NCBI GenBank assembly: GCA_030142905.1
Contig: JASJOG010000086.1
Span: 1,362,982 to 1,426,981 of the forward strand
DNA from: Heliopora coerulea
Lineage: Eukaryota; Cnidaria; Anthozoa; Scleralcyonacea; Helioporidae
Length of the DNA stretch: 64,000 nucleotides
Reading direction: 5' to 3'
Part shown: one piece after another, positions 24,191 through 36,512 of the stretch
How positions within the stretch are numbered: the first letter of the stretch is position 1
How the letters are laid out: each line of letters opens with the position of its first letter
Program-made: the position numbers and the translations under genes
Notes under the pieces: generated by a model
Database searches by the model: none
Seen by the model: only the letters and a program-made list of their open reading frames with translations
What the model was told of the DNA's origin: nothing

Positions 24191-24359
24191 CCAGGTTCAA
24201 ACCATTTACTTTAAACTGTAATCGTTCGTGAGCAATCACGTCCTTTCGCCGGCGTACCTGCAAGCAATGCCTTGAGATTGGCAAGACAAAGATACGATGG
24301 CCTTGTTGGTTGTCACGTATAATGGCAGCAATGAGATTCTCTTGTTAACACTTGCGACA

Positions 24360-24560
24360 GGAGGTCTCCCTTGAAGAGTAAAATCGTCTGGCCTTAGTCA
24401 GGGTAAAAACCACGACCAGCCGACAACTTCAAAAAGTATAAAATAAAACATATTCCGAAAAATAGAGACTTCTTGGAAAACTCAAGACATGAGTCAAAAC
24501 AATCGAGTATATAAGACTGTAATATTTCGACTTTATTACAAATTCATCATCAGACAGAAC
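24360..24560. repeat. Dispersed repeat plus hammerhead-like hairpin remnant
   Basis: About 24370-24412 carries the AAATCGTCTGGCCTTAGTCAG repeat also seen near 6135 and 52275. On the - strand 24553-24521 reads CTGATGATGAATTTGTAATA and then AAGTCGAAATATTAC. This closely matches + strand 51950-51985, so both are copies of one retroelement tail. Confidence 0.5.
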
Positions 24561-25127
24561 GATGTCTGTCGAAACCAGATAAAAAAAGCACAGCGACTGG
24601 GGGAAACCATCTTATGACCTTGAAAACAATCATGAACGGAATTAGCTTAGAAATATGGTGCCAATTGATAAATCAACTTCGATGAAATCAAGAAGAAAAA
24701 CATTTTAAAGCTTAATAAATTAATAAATCATTGCGTTGTTCTGGTCAACTACTTTAGCTTGGCACTTTAGCTGCCAATACTCCACCTACTGCTGACGTAC
24801 TTGAGTTTCACTTCACAGAAATGAAAGAAAGACGGAAACTGTTAGCGCTTAATTTGTATGTTATCTCAAATTTTGGCTTCCTGGCGCAAACGTACGTATA
24901 AGTACATTCAAGATTAAAAATACTTTTGAGAACGTGCTGATAAATAAGGACAGATTCGTGATTGATATGCATTTTGTCACAAAGACAGTTTCACTAAACA
25001 CTTCAACGAATGGACTCAAGTAAATAAGCACAGCATAAGGCGAATATAAGGGCTCGAAGTAACCGTTTTACATGTGTGGATAATTCAGCCAAAAATTATG
25101 CTTCAAATATTTAAAAAATAATTATAC

Positions 25128-25307
25128 CTTGGCATTTATCTTGAAGTTCAGTTCTTTGGTCGATCTATGGCCTCGGTGAGTGTTGACTTGAAGATCATAA
25201 TTATAACGGCACTGCAAGCCTGGAAATAAGTCCAGCTGACTCGAGGAACTCGCCACACGAGCATGAAACAAAACACATAGCACAACTGCTAATAATTGGA
25301 ATAACAT
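25128..25307 (-). CDS. Vitellogenin-like lipid-transfer protein, first coding exon
   Basis: ATG at 25307-25305 opens a 60-codon phase-0 exon ending AAG before a GTATAA donor (25127-25126). The product starts with a clear signal peptide (MLFQLLAVVLCVLFHARVAS). It then reads FPGLQCRYNYDLQVNTHRG and KELNFKINAK, which resembles the start of the vitellogenin/apolipoprotein lipid-transport domain (large lipid-transfer proteins secreted to carry yolk or other lipids). Later exons would lie at lower coordinates, but the Penelope element at 21.4-24.2 kb and other repeats fill that space and I could not find exon 2. It may be a real gene with a long first intron or an orphaned exon. The family call is by pattern only. 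Confidence 0.5.
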
Positions 25308-26560
25308 CTTTGACTATGATGTTAAAACATCTGACAGCGTTTCATCTCATTCGTCTATGAAGAGGACCTCGAGGAAATAAACATTCATATTCCGGGATTA
25401 TGAAATCCATTCACCGGCACGCGGTCACTTCCTGTTTCGTCTTTTTCTTTATTTGAAATGCACACATCGCAATATGGAATTGCACAATTGAAGAAAGCGT
25501 AACTTGTTCCCTCCTCTCTTCCTCTGACGTCCACTGGTTAAGTCACTCAACTAAGTCATTGTTTCACGTTCCAAAGCTTCTAGTTCAGAAAGTCATCTGA
25601 AGGACCTCACATGCGACAAAGTTGAAAAACTACAACTGATTGCCGAGACGTAAGATTTGTGCACAAGATTGATTTCGATATCTTAAGGAGAAGTTTTGTT
25701 GATTCTCTGTGGGTTGGACTTTTTGGCAGTTTATGTCAGGTTTAACTTTGAGTAATATTTTTAATACATTTTTCTCTATCAAAAATGCATTCTTAGATAA
25801 TATCTCCTTTATAAGGTGACAGGTCAGTGATGACAGAGATGGTCGTAGGCTATATGAAATGTACTGTGGCTCCTGTTCGAAAGAAATTTCATTCAGTCGA
25901 GTGCAATGTTCACACAAAAATACATTTACTGAATGCAGGCTGAGTTTGTGTTTCGATGGTTATTATCTTCGACACTAAACACAACTTAAGTGCTCATTTG
26001 CCAACATCTGGAACTTTTCTAGTCATGTAGAGTCCCTACGTAATTGTATTCGCTAAATGCACGTACGTCACTTGTCTTTGATTCGAGCATTGCTACATTG
26101 TGTTGCTTAGCATCTTATTTGTGTGTCTGAAAGAAACTGGAACAATCTTCAGCCCATTAATCTTGTTTGTCCAAGTTTTAATATTCTAGTTGCACTAACC
26201 AAATTGCTATGCAGAAACGATATTTTACGTATGTTACTGCAGGAATATCTCTATACATGTTTAAGATTGGGTATTATATAAAAATGATATTTGTATTTCT
26301 TTTGTAAATTATACGCATGGGTGAAGCTTCACGAATGTTAACGACACTAAAGTTTGAAAAAGCATCCAAATAGTAGACATCACTTAGACAAGAAAGGAAC
26401 TTCTGTGTTAGCAAAAAACATTACTAAGCATTTAGATAGTTTTTAACCTAGGCAAAACTCCAGGTCACAGCTTTACCATTTCCAGATTGACTAACTGTGA
26501 CACACCGGAATTAATGGAGTCACAACAAGTAAATACACCAATAAATTGTACATAAAATAG
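25308..26560. other. Upstream region of the lipid-transfer exon; no other gene recognised
   Basis: This should hold the promoter and any 5' UTR of the - strand exon ending at 25307. I see no convincing TATA box. Open frames such as 25917-25630 on the - strand match nothing I know. Confidence 0.35.
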
Positions 26561-27295
26561 ACTAAAAGGGTTCAAATTAGTACACCTAAACGTGGCATCA
26601 GTTCCAAAACATCTTGACGAACTGAAAACATTAATGGTAAAAAAACCGGTGGATATACTTAGCATTAATGAAACAAGATTAGATGCTACAATTTTTAATA
26701 ATGAAATAAATATCCCTGGGTATGCTTTATTCAGAAAAGACAGATCCAGAACTGGCGGTGGTGTATGCCTTTACATTAGAGATGTGTTTAATGTAATTTA
26801 CAGAGCGAGAGATGTTCCCTTCAATTTGGAAGCCGTTTGCGTTGAAATAACTAAACCTAAATCTAAACCTTTTCTTGTTACAACGGTATATCGACCCCCT
26901 AATTCAGGATCTGACTTTATGGACCTTTTTGATACCTATTTACTAAAACTAGACAAGGACTATAAAGAGTTAATTGTTACAGGGGATTTTAATTGTGATC
27001 TTTCTCTGAGTATTTTACAACCTCACTCCAACAGATTTATTGAGATTTTAAATCTTTTTCAACTTGAGCAAGTAATCACTGATCCTACTCGTGTAACCAC
27101 TAGTCATGCTAGCTTACTGGATATTATTGCCACAAACAGACCTTACAAATTATTGAATTCAGGTGTTTTACACATTGGGATCAGCGATCATAGTTTGGTC
27201 TATGCTTGCTTTAAAATAGCCGTCCTTAAACAAAATCCTAAATTTATTGAAAGTAGAACTTTTAAACATAATCAAGATCTTTTTAACCAAGATCT

Positions 27296-27337
27296 CATAC
27301 ATACATACATACATACATACATACATACATACATACA

Positions 27338-27366
<29 letters not shown>
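27296..27366. repeat. CATA microsatellite
   Basis: About 17 uninterrupted CATA (TATG on the other strand) repeats. They lie exactly where LINE B ends on its 3' side, so they are probably the microsatellite tail of that - strand LINE. Confidence 0.95.
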
Positions 27367-27368
<2 letters not shown>

Positions 27369-27379
27369 TCTTTTTGATA

Positions 27380-30300
27380 AGGTAGGTCGGTCTGAGGCAA
27401 CCCGAGGGCTGGTATGGACCTGCCGTAAAATCCTAACTACCTAAAATTTACTTAGCAAAATTTACAATCTTAAAATGTTTAAAGAATCCCAAATAATGCT
27501 GAAATTGTGAAACGCAACTAACCTAAACACAAATGACAATCTAAAAAACAAAGTCTTAAGAAAAGCTAGAAGTATAAAAACTCAGGTTCTTTTGATTTAA
27601 TTAAACACGCCTCTTTCTCAAATTGTATTGTGTCCAATATTCTTGAGGCATGTTTAAGTCTTTCTTTAAAAAGGTGGTAAGACGTTAACTCTCTGATTGC
27701 TTTGGGTATTGAATTCCATACGATGGGACCCCTGTACCTCACACTATTTCTTCCAAAATTGCTGCTATAACGCACTTGCGAGAAGTCTTTTGCGTGTCTT
27801 AAGTTATAATTATTGGCATTTTTAGGGGTTCCGAGTCAAACTGCAATTTGCTCAGGTAGATTATTGTTGTACACCTGGTACATAATGGAGGCAAGCCTAC
27901 GCTTGTAGATATAGCTCATCGACTTCCATTTAACAAATTGAAGAACTTCTGAATCAGGTGTTTCACTAGGCAGTTTGTGGATCAGTTTAGCGGCTTTGAC
28001 ATGCAATTGCTCCAATCCATTAAATGTAGTCAATGAACAAGATCCCCAGATGGCAATGCAGTAGGTAATACTTGGAACGATGCCTTTATAATAGATTTCT
28101 TCAAGTACACGCGGAAGTAGTCCTTTCATTTTTTTCAAAAATTTGAGTTTCCCTCCAAACTTGGCGTGCAAGGATTTGATTTGCGGTTTCCAGTTCAACT
28201 TGTGATCGATTAGTATACCCAAGCAAGTAGATTTGGTGGTGAAGTCTATGTAGGAGTTGCCAAACATAAGAGGTCTCATTGGACCAACGAATGCGTGGCT
28301 GCAAATCAACATTGCCTCAGTCTTTCCAGTGTGTACAGTCAAACGGTTTCTATAACACCACAATTTAAAATCGTTTAATATTAGATTTAGTGCATCAACT
28401 ATTTCTTCAACTTCCCTCCCGATGTAGTAAATGGTGGTGTCATCAGCAAACATATGAATAAATCCAGTTGCGGACGAATCTGGTAAATCGTTTACATAGA
28501 TAGCGAAGAGTCTGGGACCCAGGAGAGAACCCTGGGGGACGCCGATTTCAGTAGGTCGTAACCTTGATCTTACTCCATTTAAAGTAACATATCGGGATCT
28601 GTTGGAAAGGTAACTTACTATCCACTCATGAAATTCACCTGAAATGCCCGCAGCTGATAATTTGCATTTTAGTATGTTATGGTCGACAGTGTCGAATGCT
28701 TTTTTGAAATCGACGAACAAAACTCCAACTTTGTGGCCAGTGTCAATCGCCTTTTTTTATGTTTCAGTAAGATACAGAAGCAGCGATTCAGTGGAGACTT
28801 CTTTCTTGAAACCCCATTGATTTAAGGGTATAAGTCCATTCATTTCAAGATGGCTGTCCAGAGAGTCATAAACAATACCTTCTAAGATTTTGCTGTTCAA
28901 ATTAAGCATTGTCAGTGGTCTGTAGTTGGCGCAATCCGACTTGATCCCCTTCTTAAATGCTGGAACTACTTCTCCAATCTTCCAGTTACTAGGGTAAATA
29001 CCACAATGAATGCTGTTTTTGAAAATGCTGAAGAGACCTTCGATTAGCGTTTCAGCGGTCTCCACCATTTCACGCGACGTTATTTTGTCGGGACCCCCTG
29101 TTTTCTGTTTAATGCTAATTAGCCTTTGTTTGACTTGCTTTTCGGACAAGCCAATTTGGCTCCTGGTAGGTGTCACTCTATATATTGTCTCAAAGGACTG
29201 ATCAGTCATATTGTTAGGATCGTAGGCAAACTTCTCCGCAAGCTGTGTTCCAATGTTTGCAAAGTAATCATTCATAGCCTCAGCCTTGTCGGAATCATTT
29301 GTCAGGATGTTACCATTGCTATCATGTACTGGTGGAATTTGCTTCCTCGTGTCTTTACCCTGCGCCCTCCTAACCACTTGCCAGAAGGTCTTACTATTTT
29401 CGGTTTAGGCAAATTGTTCTCTCCAGTATGAAATTTCCGCGTCTCGTATTAATTTCTTAACTCGATTCCTAGCGGCTTTGTACGATCTCCAGGTATTTGC
29501 GTTTTTGTTGACTTGGTAGAGTTTTAAAGTCGGTATCGCTTGTTTTGTTCTTTCTTTATCTCATTGCTTACCCATGGAAGTTTGTTTTCCCTCTTCCTAA
29601 CTTTTCTGGTTGATATGTGGTCAGATCTAATTTCCTGATAGATGTACTGCCAAGCCCATACCTGGTCCTCGATATCATCGAATATCTCGCATACACTCCA
29701 TGGGACGCAATCAATATCGTTTCTAAATTTCAGCTGGTTGAATTTCCTATAATTATTTATGTTCTTTGTTATCAGTGGATTTTTCTTCTTCCTCATTCGC
29801 AAATTTGCATACACAAAGCTGTGATCAGATATTCCCAAGTGGAAGACACCAGCTGTTGTGATTTTTTCAGCCTGGCTAACAATTATCAAGTCAATTAATG
29901 TTTGTGCTTCGTCCGAAATTCTGGTCGGCTCCTTTATGACACAGTTTAATCCGTATGTGTTTAATATGCATAGAAGTCGTCTACCGAGATGAGTTTCCAC
30001 TCCTTCTTTCCTTCTCAAGGATAGGTCAGAGTTTAAATCGCCCATGATTATAATGTTTTTCCGGGTAGTCCAGATCCTCTCTAGCATATCGTTGAACGTA
30101 TCATAAAAGGACAGATCATGCGGTGGTCTATACACACAAGCAAAAAACCATGTTTGGGATTGGCTTCTTACGTTTATCCATACTCCTTCGATAGAATGAG
30201 GGACTTGCATCTGAAGCTCTTCATAGGCTGCTAAGGAATCCTTGTAATACAAAAGGACGCCACCGCCATTTCCATCGCGATCTTTCCGAATTGTAAAGTA

Positions 30301-30600
30301 CCCTTCGCTTCCAATTTCATCATCGGTATTATCATTTGCCAGCTTAGTCTCCGATACGGCCAAAATATCGAGGCTGGTTTTAATTAATAACATGCGAACT
30401 TCAGCCAGTTTTCCTCTCAGACCATTCACGTTTACATGACCTATTTTCAGACCAGGGCATTCCCGAAGACTGTTGTTGACGGTAGCGAATACGTCGGTTG
30501 GTCGGTTCATGATAAAATTAGAATTGCCTGCAGTTATACTGGAATCATTTACGTTCCTCGGCAACTCGGAACATTCCTTACAAAGAGTATGTTGAATAAA
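27380..30600 (-). mobile_element. Non-LTR retrotransposon B (CR1/L2-like), nearly full coding length, inactivated
   Basis: Read from right to left it starts with an endonuclease (HVNVNGLRGKL, SETKLA, GGGVLLYY, VYRPPHDLS, MGDLNSDLS, GISDHSFVYA; about 30540-29524). RT follows (VVPAFKKGIKSDCANYRPLT; FVDFKKAFDTVDH; GVPQGSLLGP; catalytic FADDTTIYY near 28440). The C-terminal block ends with FGRNSVRYRGPIVWNSIP. There is a frameshift near 29525 and in-frame stops near 29407, 28757 and 27836, so it cannot be active. It inserted into LINE A in the opposite orientation. The 3' end is marked by a TATG microsatellite. Confidence 0.9.
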
Positions 30601-31469
30601 CAGAATTGGAACTCTCAAGACCCCAACTACCTTTGGGAAAATTTTAAAGAAGTTTTTATTTTAGTATCAGAAATTTATGCTCCGATAAGATTTCGCAAAG
30701 TTCGCAGGGAATATGTTCCTTGGATGACTCATAGTTTAATTCAGGAAATGAACCATCGTGATTATATAAAAAAGAGAGCAGTAGCATCAAAATCTGAATC
30801 ATTACACAATTTATATAAAAAGCAACGCAATCGAGTAAATTGCCTGATTAAAAATGCGAAAAAGAAATTTTGTCCTGAAAGCATTGACTTAAATAAAGGA
30901 AATTCGAGAGAAATGTGGAAAAACATTAATTTAATTATTGGGCGCAAAGGTCGAAGTTCTAAAACTACTACAATTTTCTCAATTAAACAAAATAATACAA
31001 CTAACATTGTGGCAAACGAAAAGGACATTGCTGAATCCTTAAACGAGTATTTTACTGAGACTGGTCCTAGCCTCAAAAAAATTGGATAAGACCAACGCAC
31101 AATATTTAGACTATATAACACCTGCTGAATGTGAGTTTAATTTCAGTTATATAACCTGCGAAACTGTTTTATATACTATTAATGGAATAAAATCTAAAAA
31201 AGCAGCCTGGCCAGATAATACTTCGGTAAAGTTGTTGAAGGATTCAGCTAATGTTACTGTACCTTTCTTAACTACAATTTTTAACTTATCGTTAAACTAC
31301 GGTATTTTTCCAAATGATTGGAAAAATGCACGTGTTTCACCGATTTATAAGTCGGGAGAAAAAGATGAATGCAGTAATTATAGGCCAATTTCGATACTAT
31401 CCTTTGTTTCTAAATTATTCGAAAAATTGGTTTATAAACAAGTATACTCTTAGTCAAAATCGTTGCGAT

Positions 31470-32640
31470 TGAAGAGCCAGTTGGGAAACGAAGTTTAGTT
31501 AAAAATATAATAGCCCAGCAAACAAGTTTAAATAAAGCCATAATGGAATCATATTTTTAAAAAGATTTTATTGACTAACGTTTTGTTACTTAACCAGTAA
31601 CATCATCAGAGTAATTATTTACAGGAGTTCATTATTTACGTTAAAAAAGTGCTAAGGGAAAGGATCTAATATTAGCGTTAAGAGACGGTTGCATTCTAGA
31701 AATTAACAGACTTTCTCGCAGAAGAACGTCAAATTGAGTTGAGCCAGAGGATAAGATTTCGAAATCATCAAATGAGATTTCATGGTCGGTTTTCACCTTG
31801 TGTGAAAGGACACTAGATAGTGCAGAATGTGAGAGCAGTTTTCCAGTGTAGGCTGAAATACCTATGCGATCGGAGATCCTAGTGTGTAATAAACGGCATG
31901 TTTCGCCTATATACGACGCCTGGCAGCGTCGGCACGTGAATTTGTAAACTACATGGGATCTCAATTTGAGTGGTAAACGATCTTTAAAACGGAAAAAGTT
32001 AGACAGACGAGAAACGGGTCGAAAAGCAATACGAATTTGGAGGTGTGGATAGGCTGACGAAAGTAATTTGGTAACTTGTTGACGAATTTGTAGGCCATGT
32101 TTTCCGGTGAAAGGTAAAACTAAAGAAAGTAAGAGCCTAGGTGCCGTAAGAGGTTTTACAGGAGGATGAGAAAGTTTGTTTAAAAAAATTCGAAAACAGT
32201 GGTCCAAGAATCTGCGTGGATATCCATTTTGTTTTAATAAAGTTTTCAGTTTCTCAAGTTCAGCGTGGAAAATATCGTAAGAGGAGCTTAGTTTAAAATA
32301 GCGAAACATCAAAGTGTAAATTAATCCCTTTTTAAACACGAGGGGTATAAAACTTTCAAAGTTGGTAAAAAGCCCGGTGAATGTTGGTTTGAGATAAACT
32401 GAGGTAACAAATGAACCATTAGAGTGTTGGATTTTAATGTCAAGAAACGGAAGTGTTTTGTCAGCTTCAATTTCACAAGTAAAATTAATGCAGGTGTGTT
32501 GGAAATTTAGATAATCTAAAAAGGGAGTAATGTGGTCTTTGGATTTAACCAAAATAAAACAATCGTCAACGTAACGCCTATAATATATGGGTTTGAACTG
32601 AGCGGGGCAATGTTTAAGCCAATGGCTTTTCCGTTTTTCA
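31470..32640 (-). mobile_element. Penelope-like element 2, 5'-truncated
   Basis: The - strand frame has the end of RT (RRYVDDCFILVKSKD near 32565, then LPFLDIKIQ, SVYLKPTFTGLF). It continues into a GIY-YIG nuclease (YKFTCRRCQASYIGET, LLHTRIS) and a C-terminus LLRESLLISRMQPSLNANI, with a stop near 31641. The 3' tail (31470-31640) has a hairpin with CTGATGATGTTAC, an AAAACGTTAG box and a GCTGGGCT block as in other Penelope tails here. The 5' part is missing from about 32640. Confidence 0.88.
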
Positions 32641-32696
32641 ACTACGTAAATTGTTATGTTAAGGTGTTAAGAATAATCATTTTTTATTTAACAACT

Positions 32697-34045
32697 CACT
32701 CTACGAACAAGTCGATGGTGTGGCCATGGGCTCCCCGCTTGGTCCTTTATTTGCTAATATCTTCTTGGCTTTCCACGAACGTAGTTGGCTAACCAACTGC
32801 CCTCTAGAATTTAAACCTCTTTTCTTTCGTCGTTATATTGATGATTGTTTTGTTGTTTTTCGCTCTCGTAATCATGCTCGTCCTTTTCTAGATTATCTCA
32901 ACTCACAGCATCCGAATATTACGTTTACTAGTGAGTTAGAAATTGATTCTACACTTCCTTTCTTGGACACTTTGATTGATCGTTCTGATGGTTTTTCCAC
33001 TTCGGTTTATCGGAAACCTACTTTTACCGGTTTGTTCACAAGTTTTGATAGTTTTATTCCGTTATCGTATAAGCGTGGTCTCGTCTATACTCTACTTGAT
33101 CGCTACTTCAAAATATGCTCTTCCTTTCACCACTTTCACGCTGAAGTTCTTAAACTTAAGAAATTCTTGCTCAGGAATGGTTATCCTGAGATTTTTCTTG
33201 ATCGCTGCATCCGTCTTTTTCTTGATCGTCTGTTTTGTCCCCCCACAAAAGATTCTGATTCTCCTCCGAATAATATCATCTATTTTAAGCTTCCTTTCAC
33301 AGGATCACATGCTTTACAGATCCGAACACAGGTCTCTAAACTATGTTCATCTGCTTTCCCACAAGTTACTTTGCGTTTTATTTTTCAATCTGGAAGACGG
33401 TTGTCTGGTTTCTTCCCTTTCAAGGACCGGACCCCCATGTTAATGAGATCGCGTGTTGTCTACAAATATACGTGTCAATGCTGTGGAGCGTTGTATTTTG
33501 GCCAAACAAGGCGCCACTTACACACGCGTATCTCAGAACACATGGGGGTTTCGCCTTTGACGGGTAAGAAACGAGCAACCACTTCATTTCCTACTTCCAG
33601 TATCCAGGCCCATACTCGCCAGACTAATCACGCCATTTCTCCCAACGATTTTTCCATTATTTCTTCCTGCAGGTCTTCCTCTAACTTTGAACTCCTCATT
33701 CGTGAGAGTTTACTTATTTCCAAATACAAACCGTCTCCCAACGAAAATATCTCTTCCACACCACTTTCTCTATTCTAATGCTTTCCTCTTCCGTATGCAC
33801 GTCACTTCCTGTCACGTCTCCCAGTTTTTCTATTGGTTAGCCGTCTAATTATTCCAATATGTAATTATAGATTCATATATATATAGTTTTTTTCTCATCC
33901 CTGTAAACCTACACTCTGAAGATGTTGCACGCGTCAACGAAACGTCAGTAAACATGTTATAAAACTTTTTGACTTGCCTATTTCATTATGGCGATACACT
34001 TTAGAATTCTGAGCTGGGCTCTGATCTTTTTATTACGATTACGCT
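32697..34045 (+). mobile_element. Penelope-like element 3, 5'-truncated, head-to-head with element 2
   Basis: The + strand frame from 32697 reads LYEQVDGVAMGSPLGP, the catalytic RRYIDDCFVVF (about 32832), SVYRKPTFTGLFTSF, and the nuclease YTCQCCGALYFGQTRRHLH. It ends at the stop near 33778 after LLIRESLLISKYKPS. In the GIY-YIG box the usual Y-I-G is Y-F-G. The 3' tail (33779-34045) has CTGAAGATGTTGCAC, a CGAAACGTCAGTAAA box and GAGCTGGGCT. About 25% or more protein difference from element 2 indicates a separate subfamily. The coding part shows no stop. Confidence 0.88.
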
Positions 34046-35268
34046 TTCCGCCCGGAAAATCAATAGCCAAGATATAAGATACTTAATATGTGGAGCTTCC
34101 ATAAATAAAAGTTGATTAGGATTAATAGAATAATTAGAGTAAAGGATCTTATAGTTGCTAAACCGCAATTAAACTCTGGTCTTAAACCCAGCAAAGAATT
34201 CTCACTCTTTATTTAGTTCCTTTTAGTCTATCCATAATTTTCCGAGCGGAAAATTATAGAGACAGGGCTAGCCCGATTAATCGTGCCAGCCCGCTCCATG
34301 TAATCGGCCCCTAAGTGTCAATGCTGAGATTCAATCCATGTTGGTGTCACAGATGCGGATCTCATCATACACTGGCCACGCATTTTCAACCACGTCTTTA
34401 TCAAGAGTTTTGTAACATAAATCCACAGGTCATCCAATTTCCTTTGTTCCTTTTTTCTGTAAATAATTTCTGTTCACTAAGCTACAAACTTCTTCTCCGA
34501 AAAAGTTTTATTAATTGACAAAATAAAACCACCACTCAATGTAACAATAAGACTTTTGCTCTTATTTTATTTAGATTGATTTTCCTATCGTATATATATA
34601 TATATCCCACATATATCTCACGCGATGCCATTTCTATTCTTGTAACATAACATTTATTTAAATTCCTTATTCACTCTATGATGTTGCATGTGTAGCGACG
34701 AAAGGTTAGTTTATTAAATATTTTTATTTCTTCAATTTGTCCATGATGGACGTATTTAAAAGTTTTTGCTCGGCTATCTTGTTAGTCATATGTATGTAAT
34801 TTAGCTTATATGTTATTCATATAGAACCCATACCTACAGCAGTATACTTTTATGCTGAAAAAGTTATCCTGTATCAGTTAAGTTTTAATGATAACAAGAA
34901 CAATTTACTCGGCGAAAAGAATGATTACTTTAAATAAGATTCAGCCACTTGTTCATCCACAGAATTTTACCTTTGATTCGGTTTTTTGAGCAATTTGGAA
35001 AAAAAGAATATTAATCGTGGTTTCATCAATACAACGTACGCAACATGTAGAAGAAAATCTTTTATGTTACGTTATTACTTATTGCTGGAGCCGTTCCACC
35101 CTATTCCTGTTTTCACTTTAAGATAAGGGCATAAGGATTAACTTTCTGTTGCCTGCTCATTAAATGTAAAAGTAGATAGGGACTTCATTTTTGAATGTAC
35201 GACTGAACTAAAGTACTATGTAGTTTCCTGCTTATACACATTATTTATGTATATATTCTCTTGTTTAG

Positions 35269-35574
35269 AAGTTCGTATTATTCGCTCGTCGAGTTCTGGT
35301 CGTGTGGAAGTATTTTACAATGGAACTTGGGGAACAGTATGCGATGATGGATGGGATATAAATGATGCTCGTGTTGTTTGCCGTCAACTCGGCTTTACTC
35401 ATGCCATAGCTGCTGACCAAGGCTCCTCAGTTGTTGACGGAACTGGCCAAATCTGGTTAGATGATGTTAATTGTACTGGCACAGAGTCTAGGATATCTGA
35501 ATGTGCACACTCTGGCTGGGGGAAGGAAAACTGTGGCCATCACGAAGATGCTGGAGTCCGTTGTTCTACACCAG
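35269..35574 (+). CDS. SRCR-domain exon A
   Basis: A 306-nt exon between a TTGTTTAG acceptor and a GTTGGA donor encodes one complete scavenger-receptor Cys-rich domain. Motifs are [49 protein letters not shown] and DAGVRCSTP. It carries six cysteines in group B-like order. The exon is phase 1-1, the same phase as the stalk microexons and the first Cys-domain exon of the aGPCR downstream, so it could be an N-terminal exon of aGPCR copy 2. An independent SRCR gene is the alternative. Extracellular ligand binding is the usual role. Confidence 0.8.
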
Positions 35575-36097
35575 GTTGGAGAATCACATATTCTTTATCT
35601 CCCTCCATTACTTTTCCTATTTTAATTAGACAACGTTGAACATGCACAAAGCTGGAAATGGTTTTCTTACATACTTGATCACGAAGTTTTTCGATCAAGA
35701 ATTTGAATCGAGATTTGGGGGTTGATAAGATAAAAAGATAAAAAGTTCAAAAGTTGGTAACTGCTATGACTGATCTCATAGATCTCATAGTTTTAAGTGT
35801 CCTGCCGTAAATTAGATGTGATGGAGTTAAGACCTCATAACCCACCTCACTGTACTCGTATGTCAGTGGCCTCAAATTTAACGTACCCTGAATTTCCACT
35901 AAAGTGGTCAACAACTCATCGTAAGTCAACCTTGCATTCTGAAGGACCTTTCTCAAACAGCGTTTTACACACCTAACCATTCTTTCAAAGAAGCCCCCCC
36001 CCCCCCCCACCATGGTGCTCTTTCCAAATTGAACCGCTAGTCTATCGTCGAGGTTTCCAAATATCCTCGCACCTCGTTGCTATTATACAGCTTTTTT

Positions 36098-36512
36098 CAG
36101 GGGTGTAGTGGAGGGGGGCTCAGGGGGGCTGAGCCCCCCTTATTAAAATTCCATGGCAATTTGGGGGTGCTGAGCCCCGCTTTATATTTTTTGCAGATTG
36201 TGTAACTTTAATCATGTTTGAATGTTCTGTGAAATTTATGTAAAGATATTCAGTCATTTCCAACAAGAATGATTTCAGTAATTTCTAGTCGGCCATAACA
36301 TGTGCCGCCCAAGTACTGATCGTGGCGATTGTATTCCTAATATTTTACCTTTTACAAACACAGAAACACTGTTAAATTTTAATTACTGAATTACTGTTAG
36401 CAAAAATAAAAAAAATAGCATTTTTCAAGTTTATCATTTTTTCGGTCCTCCCTGATGTTCAGGACACTGTGTTGGTGAGCCCCCTTGTTAAAGTTCCAGG
36501 ACTACACCACTG
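36098..36512. mobile_element. hAT-type MITE (415 bp) with 8-bp TSD
   Basis: The ends are CAGGGGTGTAGT and ACTACACCACTG (inverted repeats). GCTTTTTT is duplicated at 36090-36097 and 36513-36520. Copies B and C keep the empty site with a single GCTTTTTT (about 46725 and 51308), which proves an insertion after the segmental copies separated. GAGCCCCCCT / AGGGGGGCTGA blocks near the left end add a short internal palindrome. Confidence 0.92.

Larger units (their letters stand above)
26562..31453 (+). mobile_element. Non-LTR retrotransposon A (CR1/L2-like), split by LINE B
   Basis: The left part (26562-27295) encodes an AP-type endonuclease with NETRLD, GGGVCLYI, VYRPPNSGSD, TGDFNCDLS and GISDHSLVY. 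The frame stops being LINE-like at a CATA microsatellite. It resumes near 30600 with the linker (WNSQDPNYLWENFKEVF) and the start of RT (WKNARVSPIYKSGEKDECSN, YRPISIL), ending at 31453. A second LINE on the opposite strand fills the gap. Only a few residues seem to be missing at the join, so this is one element interrupted by insertion. One frame change occurs near 31088. The 3' two-thirds of RT are missing; the copy abuts the tail of a Penelope element. Confidence 0.85.

Noticed and set aside
27168..27362. Met-Tyr-Val-Cys repeat frame
   Set aside because: It is a translation of the CATA microsatellite.
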